Notes: generated by a model not told the origin, from the letters alone. A stretch of 64,000 nt of DNA from Streptomyces smaragdinus (GCF_009604385.1 NZ_WEGJ01000005.1:186001-250000); one strand, 5' to 3'. Shown: positions 38,830 to 48,405, counted from the first letter of the stretch. Made by a program: numbers and translations.

Positions 38830-38909
38830 AGCGGGCGGTGAACGGGTGACGGCCGGATCCGGCCTGCCGCCGTTCGGCCCTGTCCGGGGTGTCTGCCGAC
38901 GGGCGATTC

Positions 38910-38934
38910 ACGTGTGATGTGAATATCAACACGT
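38910..38934. promoter_or_regulatory. Inverted repeat ACGTGT-N13-ACACGT upstream of the MMPL gene
   Basis: Perfect 6-nt arms flank an AT-rich 13-nt spacer in the 226-bp gap between the divergent LOG and MMPL genes. It has the size and symmetry of a dimeric repressor site, but no regulator gene is adjacent. Confidence 0.35.
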
Positions 38935-39042
38935 AAGAGGTATTTGATCTTTTCCTGATGGAAGAGTGCATTCCGCAAGGTTGTGTTCTTCGGGGCGTCT
39001 CCCCGACAGATCCATGAACCGTTTCAGGGAGCAGGTCCGTCC

Positions 39043-41229
39043 GTGGCGACTCTTGCCCGCTGGTGCCTCACGCGCCGCCCCCTCGTCATCGCGCTGTGGC
39101 TGGCCGCCCTGGCGGCCGCCGCGGTGGCCGCCCTGCTCGCGGGCCCCGCCTACTCCAACGACTACGAGGGTCCCGGCACCGAGTCCGGGAAGGCCTACGA
39201 ACTGCTCGCCGACGCCTTCCCCGACCTCGCCGGCGACTCCGGCACGGTCGTCTGGCACCACGACGACGAGTCCGTCGCCTCCCCGGGCGTACGGGAGCGG
39301 ATGACCGCCGCGCTCGACGCGATGGCGGAGCTCCCCGACGTGACGGCGGTCACCGGTCCGTACACCCACGGGGGCGAGGGGCAGATCAGCGCGGACGGGC
39401 ACACCGGGTTCGCGACGGTCGTCTTCGCGGAGCCGTTCGGCGAGCTGTCCGCGGACGAGGTGCGGGGCGTGGTGGACATCGCGCGGGGCGCCGGCGGGGA
39501 CGGGCTGCGGGTCGAGGTCGGCGGTTCCGCGCTCGGGCTGACGCAGGCGCCGGCCGTCCACTACACGGAGGGCATCGGGGTCGTCGTCGCGGCCGTCGTG
39601 CTGTTCCTCGCGTTCGGGTCGCTGGCCGCGATGGCGCTGCCGCTGGCCACCGCGCTGGTCAGCGTGGGGACCGCGTACTTCGGGGTCACCCTGCTCGGGC
39701 ACGTGATGACGGTGGCGGACTTCGCGCCGATGCTCGGCATGCTCATCGGGCTGGGGGTGGGCATCGACTACGCCCTGTTCATCGTCACCCGGCACCGGCG
39801 GGGGCTGCGGGAGGGGCTGCCGGTGGCGGAGGCCGCCGTGCGGGCGGTCGCCACGTCGGGGCGGGCGGTCGTCTTCGCGGGCGTCACCGTGTGCATCGCG
39901 CTGCTCGGGATGCTGATGCTGCGGCTCGGCTTCCTCAACGGGGTGGCCGTCGCCGCCTCGCTCACCGTGCTGCTGACGGTCGCCGCGTCCGTCACGCTGC
40001 TGCCCGCGCTCCTCGGGGTGATCGGGATGAAGGCGCTCAGCCGGCGCGAGCGGCGCACGCTCGTCGAGGACGGGCCCCGGCCGGCCGTCCCGGGCGGGAC
40101 GGCGGCGCGCTGGGCGGCGTTCGTCGAGCGGCGGCCCAAGCTGCTGGGGGCGCTCGCCGTCGCGCTGATGGCCGTGCTCACCCTCCCCGTGTTCGCCCTC
40201 CACCTCGGCACCTCCGACCAGGGCAACCATCCGCGCGGGTCCACCACCCGGGAGGCGTACGACCTGCTCGCCGACGGCTTCGGCCCCGGCTTCAACGGCC
40301 CCCTCACCCTGGTCGCGACGATCGACGGCGCCGACGACCGGGTCGCCTTCCAGCGGCTCGGCGAGACCCTGCGCGACACCGAGGGCGTCGCCGCCGTGGG
40401 ACCGGCGCTGCGCGGCGGTACGACGGGCACGCTCACCGTGATCCCCACCACGTCGCCGCAGTCCGAGGACACCTCACGCCTCGTCCACCGGCTGCGCGCC
40501 GAGGTGCTGCCGCAGGCCACGGACGGCACCTCGCTGGAGGTGTACGTCGGCGGGATCACCGCCGGCCACGACGACTTCGCCGCACTCATCATCGGCAAGC
40601 TCCCGCTCTTCGTCGGCGTGGTCATCACGCTGGGCGCGCTGCTCCTGCTGCTCGCCTTCCGCTCGCTGGGCATCCCGCTGAAGGCGGCGCTCATGAACGT
40701 CCTCGCCGTCTCCGCGGCCTTCGGCGTCGTCGTCGCCGTCTTCCAGTGGGGCTGGGGCAGCGAGACGCTGGGGCTGGGCGGGCCCGGGCCGATCGAGCCG
40801 TTCCTGCCCGTGATCATGGTGTCGGTGCTCTTCGGGCTGTCCATGGACTACCAGGTGTTCCTGGTCAGCAGGATGTACGAGGAGTGGCTGGAGACCCGCG
40901 ACAACCGGCGTGCGGTGCGGGTGGGCCTGGCGGAGACCAGCCGGGTGATCAACTCGGCCGCGGTGATCATGATCGCGGTGTTCGCCGCGTTCGTCCTCGG
41001 CGGCGACCGGATCATCGCGATGTTCGGCATCGGGCTGGCGGCGGCGGTCGCCCTGGACGCGTTCGTGCTGCGCACCCTGCTCGTACCGGCGCTGATGCAT
41101 CTGCTGGGCGGGGCGAACTGGTGGCTGCCGGCCTGGCTGGAGAAGCGGCTGCCGCGCATCGGCATCGACGGCCCGGCGCCGGCGGGGCCGGAGCTGCTGC
41201 CGCTGCCGCAGGACGCGCCGGCCCGCTGA
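39043..41229 (+). CDS. MMPL-family membrane transporter
   Basis: 728 residues in two halves, each with a leading helix, a large outside loop and five grouped helices (about 12 in all). Half one: RRPLVIALWLAALAAAAV, then GIGVVVAAVVLFLAFGSL, MLIGLGVGIDYALFIVTRHR. Half two: RRPKLLGALAVALMAVL, then IPLKAALMNVLAVSAAFGVVVAVFQWG, VSVLFGLSMDYQVFLVSRMYEEW. The GxGIDYALF and G-x-S-M-DYQVF motifs with the proton-relay Asp-Tyr pair are typical of RND/MMPL exporters. Substrate unknown. GTG 39043 follows GGGAGCAGG. Confidence 0.9.
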   Translation: MATLARWCLTRRPLVIALWLAALAAAAVAALLAGPAYSNDYEGPGTESGKAYELLADAFPDLAGDSGTVVWHHDDESVASPGVRERMTAALDAMAELPDVTAVTGPYTHGGEGQISADGHTGFATVVFAEPFGELSADEVRGVVDIARGAGGDGLRVEVGGSALGLTQAPAVHYTEGIGVVVAAVVLFLAFGSLAAMALPLATALVSVGTAYFGVTLLGHVMTVADFAPMLGMLIGLGVGIDYALFIVTRHRRGLREGLPVAEAAVRAVATSGRAVVFAGVTVCIALLGMLMLRLGFLNGVAVAASLTVLLTVAASVTLLPALLGVIGMKALSRRERRTLVEDGPRPAVPGGTAARWAAFVERRPKLLGALAVALMAVLTLPVFALHLGTSDQGNHPRGSTTREAYDLLADGFGPGFNGPLTLVATIDGADDRVAFQRLGETLRDTEGVAAVGPALRGGTTGTLTVIPTTSPQSEDTSRLVHRLRAEVLPQATDGTSLEVYVGGITAGHDDFAALIIGKLPLFVGVVITLGALLLLLAFRSLGIPLKAALMNVLAVSAAFGVVVAVFQWGWGSETLGLGGPGPIEPFLPVIMVSVLFGLSMDYQVFLVSRMYEEWLETRDNRRAVRVGLAETSRVINSAAVIMIAVFAAFVLGGDRIIAMFGIGLAAAVALDAFVLRTLLVPALMHLLGGANWWLPAWLEKRLPRIGIDGPAPAGPELLPLPQDAPAR

Positions 41230-41282
41230 GGCGGCCACTTCGCCGGCGGCTAATCCCGGCGTGGGATGTCAGGGCCATGTGC

Positions 41283-41288
41283 GATGCT
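41283..41288 (+). promoter_or_regulatory. GATGCT box 6 nt before LAL regulator 1
   Basis: The hexamer sits where a leaderless -10 would. Equivalent hexamers precede all four LAL genes at 6-7 nt. Confidence 0.4.
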
Positions 41289-41294
41289 CGGAGC

Positions 41295-44200
41295 GTGGAG
41301 TCCCCAGCCATAAGTCCCGTATTCGTCGGCCGGGCCGACGAATTCACCGCACTGTCCGCCGCCCTTGCCCGCGCCACCGCCACGGGTGAGCCGCAGTTCG
41401 TCCTCGTCGGCGGGGAGGCGGGCGTCGGCAAGACCCGGCTGCTCGAGGAGTTCGCGGCGCACGCCTGTGACCAGGGCGCGCACACCGCGGTCGGCGGCTG
41501 CCTCGAGCTGGGCGCCGACGGCCTTCCCTTCGCCCCCTTCGCCACGGCCCTGCGCGCCCTGCACCGCGCCGTGGGGGACGAGCTGACCGAGGCCGTCGCC
41601 GGCCGCGAGGCGGAGCTCGCCCGGCTGCTGCCCGACCTGGGCGCCGCCGCGCCCGGCGCGCACGACCAGGACGGCCGCGCCCGGCTCTTCGAGCTGACGG
41701 CGCGGCTGCTGGAGCGGCTCACCCGGGAACGCACGGTCGTCCTGGTCATCGAGGACCTGCACTGGTCCGACCGCTCCACCCGTGAGCTGCTGGGGTATCT
41801 GGTCCGCTCGGTGCAGAGCGCCCGGCTGGTGGTGCTGGCCACGTACCGCTCCGACGACGTCCACCGCCGCCACCCCCTGCGCCCCTTCCTCGCCGAGCTC
41901 GACCGGCTGCGCACCGTGCGCCGGCTGGAGCTGGAGCGGCTCACGCCCCAGGAGGTGCGCGAGCAGTTCGCCGGGATCCGCGGCGTCGCCGACCCGGACC
42001 GGGCGACGGTGGCGGACATTTACGCCCGCTCGGAGGGCAATCCGTTCTTCGTCGAGGAGCTCACGCTCTCCTGCGACGGCGCCTGCGGGCTCAGCGAATC
42101 CCTGCGGGACCTCTTGATGGTCCGGGTGGAGGGCCTGCCCGACGCCGCCCAGCGCGTGGTGCGCATCGCCGCCCGCAACGCCCGGGTGGAGCACGGACTG
42201 CTGCAGACCGTCGCCGGACTGTCCGAGGACGAGCTGATCGAGGGGCTGCGCGGGGCGGTCGGCGGCAACGTGCTGGTGCCGCTGGAGGAGGGCGGCGCGT
42301 GGGGCGGAGCCGCGTACCGCTTCCGCCACGCGCTGCTGCGCGAGGCCGTGCTCGACGACCTGCTCCCCGGCGAGCGCACCCGGCTCTCCCGGCGGTACGC
42401 GGAGGCGCTGGAGGCCGAGCCCTCGCTGGTGCGGCCGGAGGAGCGCGCCGCCCGGCTGGCGAGCTACTGGTATCACGCCCGCGACGCCGCCAAGGCCCTG
42501 CCCGCCGTCCTCGACGCCATCGCCGACACCCGTGAGCGGCACGCGTACGCCGAGCAGACGGAGCTGCTGGAGCGGGCCATGGAGCTGTGGGACGAGGTGC
42601 CCGAGGAGCTGCGCCGGACCCTGCCGCCGCTGGGCAGCCTGGAGTCGTACCCGCCGTGCGGCTGCCGGATCGGCGCCGAGCTCGAGCTGCACTTCCTCGA
42701 TCTGCTGGCGGAGGCCTCCGTCGCCTCCCGGCTCGACGGGCAGCGCGACCGCGGGCTCGGGTTCGTGAAGAAGGGGCTGAAGCTGATCGACCGGATGCCC
42801 GGCGGCGACGCGATGCGCGCGGCCTGGTTCTGGATGGAGCGCTCCCGGCTGGTCACCGGCCTCGGCCGCGGCGACGGCTGGGCCGAGCTGGCCCGGGCGA
42901 TGGAGCTCATCGAGGGCGAGAAGCCGTCCCCCGTGCACGCCGACGTCCTGTCGCACGTCGCCGCCTGGCACATGCTGCACACCCAGAGCGAGGACACCGT
43001 GCCGCTCGCCACCCGGGCCGTGGAGATGGCCCGGCAGGTCGGCGCGGACGAGGTCGAGCTGCACGCCGGCATCACCCTGGCCACCCTGCGCTCGCGGACC
43101 GGCGAGACGGACGCCTGGATCAGCGAGATGTACCGGCTGCGGGAGCTGGCGCTGCGCATCGGCGCGCCGCGCACCGTGCTGCGGGTGCTGATCAACCTGC
43201 CCGACGCGCTGCTCAAGATGGGCCTCGCGCGCGAGGCCGTCGACGAGGGGCTGGCGGGCATCGAGGAGCTGCGCGCCCGCGGACTGCACGACGGGGCCGC
43301 CTTCTGCGCCGCCAACGTCGTCGAGGCGCTCATCGCGCTGGGGGAGTTCGACCGCGCGCAGGTGCTGCTGGACACCTGGCGGCCGTCCGCCGTCGGCTCC
43401 GGCACCCAGACCTCCCTCGCCCTGCACGCGGCGGAGCTCGCCCTGCTCCGGGGCGATCTCGACGCCGTCCCCGCGCTGATCGACGCCGCGCGCACCCATC
43501 TGGGCCGCAACGACCGGCTGCCGCAGTGGGCGATCCCCCTCGCCGTCGTGGAGATGGGCTACGCGGCGGCCCGCGCGCGGTACGCGGACGCCCTCGCCGT
43601 GCTGGAGGGGATGCTGGAGCAGCTGCCGCTGCCCGGGCAGGACGCGTACGTGTGGATGCTCCTCGCGCACGGCGCCGGACTCGCCGCCGAGCTGCGCGAT
43701 CCTTCGGGCGTGGAAGGGCTTGTCGCCCGGCTGGAGGCGACGGCCGCGGGGCTCGCGGAGCGGCCGACGGCCCCGCTGGACCTGGTGCTGCGGGCACAGG
43801 TGGCGCGGGCCCGGGGGGCGTTTGACCCGGTGGCGCTGGAGGCGGCGGCGGAGGCGTTCGGGCGGCTCGGCTATCCGCACGCCGTGGCCCGGCTGGCGCT
43901 GGCGCGGGCGGACGCGCTGCTCGCGGGCGGCGGGTCGCGTACGGAGGCCGGTGAGCTGCTCGCCGGGGCGTGGGACGCCGCGGGGCGGATGGGGGCCGTG
44001 CCGCTGCGGGAGGAGATCGGGCGGCTGGCGGGGCGGGCGCGGATTCCGGTGGGCGCGGACTCGGCTTCCGATGCGGAGTCAGAGGATCCGGTGGAGGCGT
44101 TCGGGCTGACGGCGCGGGAGCGGGATGTGCTGCGGTTGGTGTCGGCGGGGCGTACGAACCGGCAGATAGCGGAGGAGTTGTTCATCTCGCCGAAGACGGC

Positions 44201-44300
44201 GTCGGTGCATGTGTCGAATCTGATGGCGAAGCTCGGGGTCTCGGGACGGGGCGAGGCGGCAGCGCTGGCCCACCGGATGAGGCTGTTCGAGGCCGTCTAA
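41295..44300 (+). CDS. Large ATP-binding LuxR-family (LAL) regulator 1
   Basis: 1001 residues. Walker A VGGEAGVGKTRLLEEF (about 38-53), Walker B VVLVIEDLHWSDRSTREL, sensor-like LVVLATYRSDDVHRRHPLRPF, then a long helical TPR-like middle, and a LuxR helix-turn-helix at about 934-995 (LTARERDVLRLVSAGRTNRQIAEELFISPKTASVHVSNLMAKLGVSGRGEAAALAHRM in sequence order). LALs act as ATP-modulated transcription activators. GTG 41295 is chosen from the conserved start SPVFVGR and the upstream hexamer; ATG 41277 is an alternative. First of four tandem paralogs. Confidence 0.88.
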   Translation: MESPAISPVFVGRADEFTALSAALARATATGEPQFVLVGGEAGVGKTRLLEEFAAHACDQGAHTAVGGCLELGADGLPFAPFATALRALHRAVGDELTEAVAGREAELARLLPDLGAAAPGAHDQDGRARLFELTARLLERLTRERTVVLVIEDLHWSDRSTRELLGYLVRSVQSARLVVLATYRSDDVHRRHPLRPFLAELDRLRTVRRLELERLTPQEVREQFAGIRGVADPDRATVADIYARSEGNPFFVEELTLSCDGACGLSESLRDLLMVRVEGLPDAAQRVVRIAARNARVEHGLLQTVAGLSEDELIEGLRGAVGGNVLVPLEEGGAWGGAAYRFRHALLREAVLDDLLPGERTRLSRRYAEALEAEPSLVRPEERAARLASYWYHARDAAKALPAVLDAIADTRERHAYAEQTELLERAMELWDEVPEELRRTLPPLGSLESYPPCGCRIGAELELHFLDLLAEASVASRLDGQRDRGLGFVKKGLKLIDRMPGGDAMRAAWFWMERSRLVTGLGRGDGWAELARAMELIEGEKPSPVHADVLSHVAAWHMLHTQSEDTVPLATRAVEMARQVGADEVELHAGITLATLRSRTGETDAWISEMYRLRELALRIGAPRTVLRVLINLPDALLKMGLAREAVDEGLAGIEELRARGLHDGAAFCAANVVEALIALGEFDRAQVLLDTWRPSAVGSGTQTSLALHAAELALLRGDLDAVPALIDAARTHLGRNDRLPQWAIPLAVVEMGYAAARARYADALAVLEGMLEQLPLPGQDAYVWMLLAHGAGLAAELRDPSGVEGLVARLEATAAGLAERPTAPLDLVLRAQVARARGAFDPVALEAAAEAFGRLGYPHAVARLALARADALLAGGGSRTEAGELLAGAWDAAGRMGAVPLREEIGRLAGRARIPVGADSASDAESEDPVEAFGLTARERDVLRLVSAGRTNRQIAEELFISPKTASVHVSNLMAKLGVSGRGEAAALAHRMRLFEAV
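41831..41896 (+). repeat. 66-nt segment identical in LAL 1 and LAL 3 (copy 1)
   Basis: It is identical to 48951-49016 and encodes VLATYRSDDVHRRHPLRPFLA just after Walker B. Confidence 0.75.
44084..44233 (+). repeat. 150-nt segment identical in LAL 1 and LAL 3 (copy 1)
   Basis: From GGATCCGGTGG to GATGGCGAAGCT the sequence equals 51198-51347 without a mismatch. It covers the linker and most of the LuxR helix-turn-helix and has less GC-biased codons (for example TTG, ATA) than its surroundings. Confidence 0.85.
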
Positions 44301-44323
44301 GGCCCCCTTTCCGGGGGGCCTTA
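44298..44323 (+). terminator. Hairpin terminator after LAL 1
   Basis: TAAGGCCCCC pairs with GGGGGCCTTA around a 6-nt loop; the stem begins at the TAA stop codon itself. Confidence 0.65.
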
Positions 44324-44382
44324 GACGCCTTACGGCGCCTTACCGGCCGACGCGGCCGGCAACTAAGGCCCGGGCGCGGCAG

Positions 44383-44438
44383 AGATGAGGAAGTCGCCCG
44401 ATGTGCCGGACCCCCCTGGGACGCGAAGCTTGAGGCAC
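44383..44438 (+). repeat. 56-nt conserved element upstream of small basic protein 1
   Basis: It aligns without gaps to 51485-51540 (43 of 56 positions identical by hand count), with CCCGATGTG and CCTGGGACG invariant. It lies about 50 nt before the small ORF. It could be a promoter/RNA element, or an in-frame N-terminal extension beginning MR(K/Q)-PDV. Confidence 0.55.
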
Positions 44439-44489
44439 AAGGGAAGAGGCCGCCAAGGAGCCTCGGACCGGACCTCGAGGAGACACCTG

Positions 44490-44642
44490 ATGTACGCACA
44501 CGAGCAGCAGTCCCGGTACCGCGCCGCCGAGCTCCGCCGCCAGGCCGAGCAGCACCGGCTGGCCCGGGCGGCGAAGGCCGCCCGCAGGTCCGGCCGCGAC
44601 GAGCGGGCCGACTACCGCAGCCAGTGGGTCAAGGCCGCCTGA
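44490..44642 (+). CDS. Small basic protein 1, upstream of LAL 2
   Basis: 50 residues, rich in Arg, Ala and Gln (MYAHEQQSRYRAAELRRQ, EQHRLARAAKAARRSG). It is probably one long amphipathic helix. GAGGAG lies 8-9 nt before the ATG. An in-frame ATG at 44385 would give 85 residues. It is related to the small protein at 51574, which likewise directly precedes an LAL gene. Function unknown. Confidence 0.65.
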   Translation: MYAHEQQSRYRAAELRRQAEQHRLARAAKAARRSGRDERADYRSQWVKAA

Positions 44643-44688
44643 CATGGGCGGGTCGACCCCCACCCCGACGGCCCGTGACATCCTCGGG

Positions 44689-44694
44689 GATGCG
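44689..44694 (+). promoter_or_regulatory. GATGCG box 6 nt before LAL regulator 2
   Basis: It is the counterpart of the hexamers before the other three LAL genes, with one change at the last base. Confidence 0.3.
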
Positions 44695-44700
44695 CAGGCC

Positions 44701-47700
44701 ATGGTCGTGAGCCCGGTGTTCGTCGGGCGCACGCACGAGATGAAGACGCTTGACTCCGCGCTCGCCCGCGCCGCCGCGGGCGAGCCGCAGGCATTGATCG
44801 TCGGCGGCGAGGCCGGCGTCGGCAAGAGCCGGCTGCTGGAGGAGTTCCTGCGCACCGCCCGTACGGCCGGTGCCGTGACCGCCGTCGGCGGCTGTCTGGA
44901 ACTCGGCGCGGACGGACTGCCGTTCGCCCCCCTGGTGACGGCGCTGCGCAGGCTGCAGCGCGAGCTGGGCAGCGACGCCCTGGCGGCCGCGGCCGCCGGT
45001 CGCGAGGCCGAGCTGGCGCGGCTGCTCCCCGATCTGGCGCCCGCCCCCTCCCCGGCGGACGCCGAGGGCCGCGCCAGGCTCTACGAGGTCACCGCCCGGC
45101 TGCTGGAGCGGCTGGCCGCCGGCCGGACGGTCGTCCTCGCCCTGGAGGACCTCCACTGGGCCGACGGCTCCACCCGCGACCTCGTCGGGTATCTCTTCCG
45201 CACCCTGCAGGACACCCGGCTGCTCCTGCTGCTGACGTACCGCTCCGACGACGTCCACCGCCGCCACCCGCTGCGGCCCTTCCTCGCCGAGGCCGACCGG
45301 TCGCGCACCGTCCGCCGGATCGAACTGCCCCGGCTCACCGAGGAGGAGACCGCCGGGCAGATCGCCGGTATCCGCGGCCGGCCCGACGCGGATCTGGCCC
45401 GGCGGATCCACGCCCGCGCCGAGGGCAACCCATTCTTCGTCGAGGAGCTCGCCACCGGCTCCGGCGGCTGCATCGGCGACTCGCTGCGCGATCTGCTGCT
45501 GGTGCGCGTCGAGCGGCTCCCCGACCGGGCCCAGCAGGTGGTGCGGATCGCCGCCGAGGGCGAGTCGCGGATGGAGTACGGGCTGCTCGCCGCCGTCTGC
45601 GGACTGTCCGAGGACGACCTCCTCGACGCCCTGCGCGCGGCCGTCGCCGGACAGGTGCTGGTCCCCGTCGAGGACGATCGGGCGGGCGGCTCGTACCGCT
45701 TCCGCCACTCGCTGCTCCAGGAGGCCGTCTGCGACGACCATCTGCCCGGCGAGTGCGCCCGGCTGCACCGCCGGTTCGCCGAGGCCCTGGCCGCCGACCC
45801 CGGGCTGGTCGGCCGCGAGGAGCAGCTCACCCGGTTGGCGTGGCACTGGTACTACGGGCGGGAGCCCGCCAAGGCACTGCCCGCGGTCCTCGACGCCTCG
45901 GCCCAGGCCCGGCGGCGGTATGCCTACGCCGAGCAGTACGCGCTGCTGCACCGGGCGCTGGAGCTGTGGGACGAGGTGCCGGCGGAGGTGCGGGCCGGGG
46001 TGCGGCCGTTCGACGCCGCCGAGAACTATCCGGCCGGGTCCGCGGCCGGCGCGGTGGCCGGGGCGGACCTGCTGGCGGAGGTCGTCGTCGCGGCGCGCTA
46101 CGCGGGGGAGTTCGAGCGGGCGCTGACGGTCGCGCGGCGGGCGCTGCGGCAGCTGGGGGAGGAGTATCCGGGGCTCCTCGAGGACGCCGGCGGCGCGGTC
46201 CCGGACGGGGTGCGGGAGCGGGCCGCGTGGTTCTGGCTGCAGCGCGAGCGGCTGGCCCAGGACCTGGGGCGGGGCGACGGACACGAGGAGCTCTCCCGGG
46301 CCCGGCGACTGGTCGCCGATCTCGCACCGTGCACCGTCCGGGCCGAGGTGCTCACGGCGGACGCCTGCCGGATGATGCTGACGGAGGCGGGCCCCGCCGC
46401 CCTGCGGGCCGCGGAGCGGGCCCGGACCCTCGCCGCCCGTACCGGACCCGAGGCCGTGGAGCTGGGCGCTCGCGTCACCCGGGCCGTCCTGCTCTGCGAG
46501 ACGGGGGAGACCGAGCGGGGCATCACCGAGCTGACGCTGGCCCGGGAGCGGGCCCGGATCGGCGGATATCATCACGCGGCCGTCCGCGCGGAGATCAACC
46601 TCTCCGCCGAGCTCGCCGCGCTCGGCCGCTCGGCGGAGGCCGTCGAGATCGCGGTGACCGGGGCCCACACCGCGGCCGCCCAGGGACGCCGGGACTACCA
46701 GGTGTTCTGCCTGGTCAACCAGATCGAAGCGCTCATCCCGCTGGGCCGCTGGGACGAGGCCGCCGCCGTCGTCGAGCGGGCCGCGCAGATCCGCACGGCG
46801 GGTGTGGAGCCGCGCGCCGGCATCGGGTTCCACGGTGTCCGGCTCGCCCTGTGGCGCGGGCGGACCGAGGGCATGCGCGAGCGGATCGACGCGATCGCCG
46901 ACGACCTCGGCCCGCTCGCGAGGCGTCCCTCCGCCGCCCTGGCGTTCGCGTCGGTGCGGATCGAGCTGGCCACTGCCCTGGGCGACTTCACCGCCGCCCG
47001 GGGCGAGGCCGAGCGCGTACTCGACATCGGCTGGACGCCCGGCACCCATGTACTCGCCTGGCCCCTGCTGCATCTCGCCGCCGCCGCGGAGTCCGCCGGC
47101 CGGGGGCTGACCGCCCTGGACGAGGGACGGCCGGAGTTCCTGCGCCGGCTGCGTGCCACCGCCGCGGGACTGCCGCGCGCCGCGCCTGTCTGGGCGGCGT
47201 ACGCGCTGCTCGTCGAGGCCGAGGCGGACCGGGCCGAGGGCGTGCTGCGGCCGGGGCCGTGGCAGCGCGCGGCGGCGCTGTTCGAGTCGCTCGACCGCCC
47301 GTATCAGCTGGCCCTGGCCCGGCTGCGGCGTGCGGAGGCGCTGCTGGGGACCTCGGGGCGGCCGTCCGCCGATGCCCGCGCCCGGGCGCGGGAGCTGCTC
47401 GCGGATGTGCACGAGACGGCCGCCCGGCTGCGCGCGGTGCGGCTGCGGGAGGAGGCTGACCAGCTCGCGTCCCGCACCAGGGTGCCGTTCACGCGCATCC
47501 CCCCGCCGCCGGCCCCGGACGACCCGCTGTCGCCGTTCGGCCTCACGGCGCGGGAGCGGGACGTGCTGCGGCTGGTGTCGCTGGGGCGCACCAACCGGCA
47601 GATCGCGGGGGAGCTGTTCATCTCGCCCAAGACGGCGTCGGTGCATGTGTCGAACCTGATGGCGAAGCTCGGGGTCTCGGGGCGGGGTGAGGCGGCGGCG

Positions 47701-47727
47701 CTGAGCCATCGGCTGGGGGTGTTCTGA
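44701..47727 (+). CDS. Large ATP-binding LuxR-family (LAL) regulator 2
   Basis: 1008 residues from ATG 44701 (MVVSPVFVGR); ATG 44644 would add 19 unconserved residues. Walker A is VGGEAGVGKSRLLEEF (about 34-49), Walker B VVLALEDLHWADGSTRDL, then LLLLLTYRSDDVHRRHPLRPF, a TPR-like middle and a C-terminal LuxR domain (about 945-1005) with LTARERDVLRLVSLGRTNRQIAGELFISPKTASV in order. It begins 58 nt after small basic protein 1, so the two may be cotranscribed. Its HTH is close to that of LAL 1 but not identical at DNA level. Confidence 0.87.
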   Translation: MVVSPVFVGRTHEMKTLDSALARAAAGEPQALIVGGEAGVGKSRLLEEFLRTARTAGAVTAVGGCLELGADGLPFAPLVTALRRLQRELGSDALAAAAAGREAELARLLPDLAPAPSPADAEGRARLYEVTARLLERLAAGRTVVLALEDLHWADGSTRDLVGYLFRTLQDTRLLLLLTYRSDDVHRRHPLRPFLAEADRSRTVRRIELPRLTEEETAGQIAGIRGRPDADLARRIHARAEGNPFFVEELATGSGGCIGDSLRDLLLVRVERLPDRAQQVVRIAAEGESRMEYGLLAAVCGLSEDDLLDALRAAVAGQVLVPVEDDRAGGSYRFRHSLLQEAVCDDHLPGECARLHRRFAEALAADPGLVGREEQLTRLAWHWYYGREPAKALPAVLDASAQARRRYAYAEQYALLHRALELWDEVPAEVRAGVRPFDAAENYPAGSAAGAVAGADLLAEVVVAARYAGEFERALTVARRALRQLGEEYPGLLEDAGGAVPDGVRERAAWFWLQRERLAQDLGRGDGHEELSRARRLVADLAPCTVRAEVLTADACRMMLTEAGPAALRAAERARTLAARTGPEAVELGARVTRAVLLCETGETERGITELTLARERARIGGYHHAAVRAEINLSAELAALGRSAEAVEIAVTGAHTAAAQGRRDYQVFCLVNQIEALIPLGRWDEAAAVVERAAQIRTAGVEPRAGIGFHGVRLALWRGRTEGMRERIDAIADDLGPLARRPSAALAFASVRIELATALGDFTAARGEAERVLDIGWTPGTHVLAWPLLHLAAAAESAGRGLTALDEGRPEFLRRLRATAAGLPRAAPVWAAYALLVEAEADRAEGVLRPGPWQRAAALFESLDRPYQLALARLRRAEALLGTSGRPSADARARARELLADVHETAARLRAVRLREEADQLASRTRVPFTRIPPPPAPDDPLSPFGLTARERDVLRLVSLGRTNRQIAGELFISPKTASVHVSNLMAKLGVSGRGEAAALSHRLGVF

Positions 47728-47731
47728 GGCG

Positions 47732-48331
47732 TCAGTCCCGGGTCTTCTCCGCCGCCTCGCGGGCCGCGTGCTCCAGCCGGTCCCGGTAGGCGTCCCACCA
47801 CGCCGGATCGGCCGACGGCAGGGCGGAGTTGTCCGGCCGCCAGCCCGTCGCGCCGTCCAGGTGCTCGCGGAGGATGTCGGCGTGGCCCGCGTGGTGCTGG
47901 GCGTCGGCGAGCACCCGGACCAAGGCGTGGTGCAGGGTGATCGTGTCCGCGCCGGCGGGCCACCACGGCACCCGGCCGACGGTGTCCGGGGCCAGGGCGG
48001 CCACCGTCGCGTCGGCGTGCGCCCACACCCGGCGGTAGAGCCCGGTGATGTCCTCCCGCGACTCCCCGGCCGTCGCCCACATGTCGGCGTTCTCCGCCGC
48101 CTGAGCCCCGGTCCACGGCAGCGGCTCCGGGAAGGGGCGGCCGAACGCCGCGCCCAGATAGCCCGCCTCCACCCCGGCGGCGTGCTTGACGAGGCCCAGC
48201 AGATTCGTTCCGGTGGGCGTGAGCGGGCGGCGGATGTCGTACTCGCCCAGCCCGTCGAGCTTCCACAGCAGGGCGTCGCGGGCGAACTGGAGATAGCGCA
48301 GGAGATCGGCCTTGGCGTCAAAGACTGTCAT
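47732..48331 (-). CDS. DinB-family (DUF664-type) protein
   Basis: 199 residues. MTVFDAKADLLRYLQFARDALLWKLDGLGEYDIRRPLTPTGTNLLGLVKHAAGVEAGYLG, read in blocks, is the DinB four-helix bundle start; VRVLADAQHHAGHADILREHLDG gives the later metal-ligand histidines. Such proteins are often thiol-dependent enzymes of unknown substrate. It is the only minus-strand gene inside the LAL array, convergent with LAL 2 (5 bp apart) and divergent from LAL 3. Confidence 0.83.
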   Translation of the reverse strand: MTVFDAKADLLRYLQFARDALLWKLDGLGEYDIRRPLTPTGTNLLGLVKHAAGVEAGYLGAAFGRPFPEPLPWTGAQAAENADMWATAGESREDITGLYRRVWAHADATVAALAPDTVGRVPWWPAGADTITLHHALVRVLADAQHHAGHADILREHLDGATGWRPDNSALPSADPAWWDAYRDRLEHAAREAAEKTRD

Positions 48332-48393
48332 GGGGCCAGTCTGACGACCGGTTTCCGGGCCGGGGTGTCTCCCCCCTCCCTGACCCCCTGTGG

Positions 48394-48399
48394 CATGCT
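48394..48399 (+). promoter_or_regulatory. CATGCT box 6 nt before LAL regulator 3
   Basis: Same hexamer and position as upstream of LAL 1 and LAL 4. Confidence 0.4.
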
Positions 48400-48405
48400 C
48401 ACCAC

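Noticed and set aside
41277..41294. ATG 41277 as start of LAL 1
   Set aside because: It would put the conserved upstream hexamer inside the coding region; the other paralogs start after the equivalent hexamer. Not excluded, though.
42019..42021. TTA triplet in LAL 1, and others in VapC, gatA and the SARP gene
   Set aside because: All span two codons; only those in rmdB and the ECF sigma gene are in frame.
44629..48321. 1230-residue minus-strand frame opposite LAL 2
   Set aside because: Low-complexity antisense of a real gene; the DinB protein in the same region is read in another frame.
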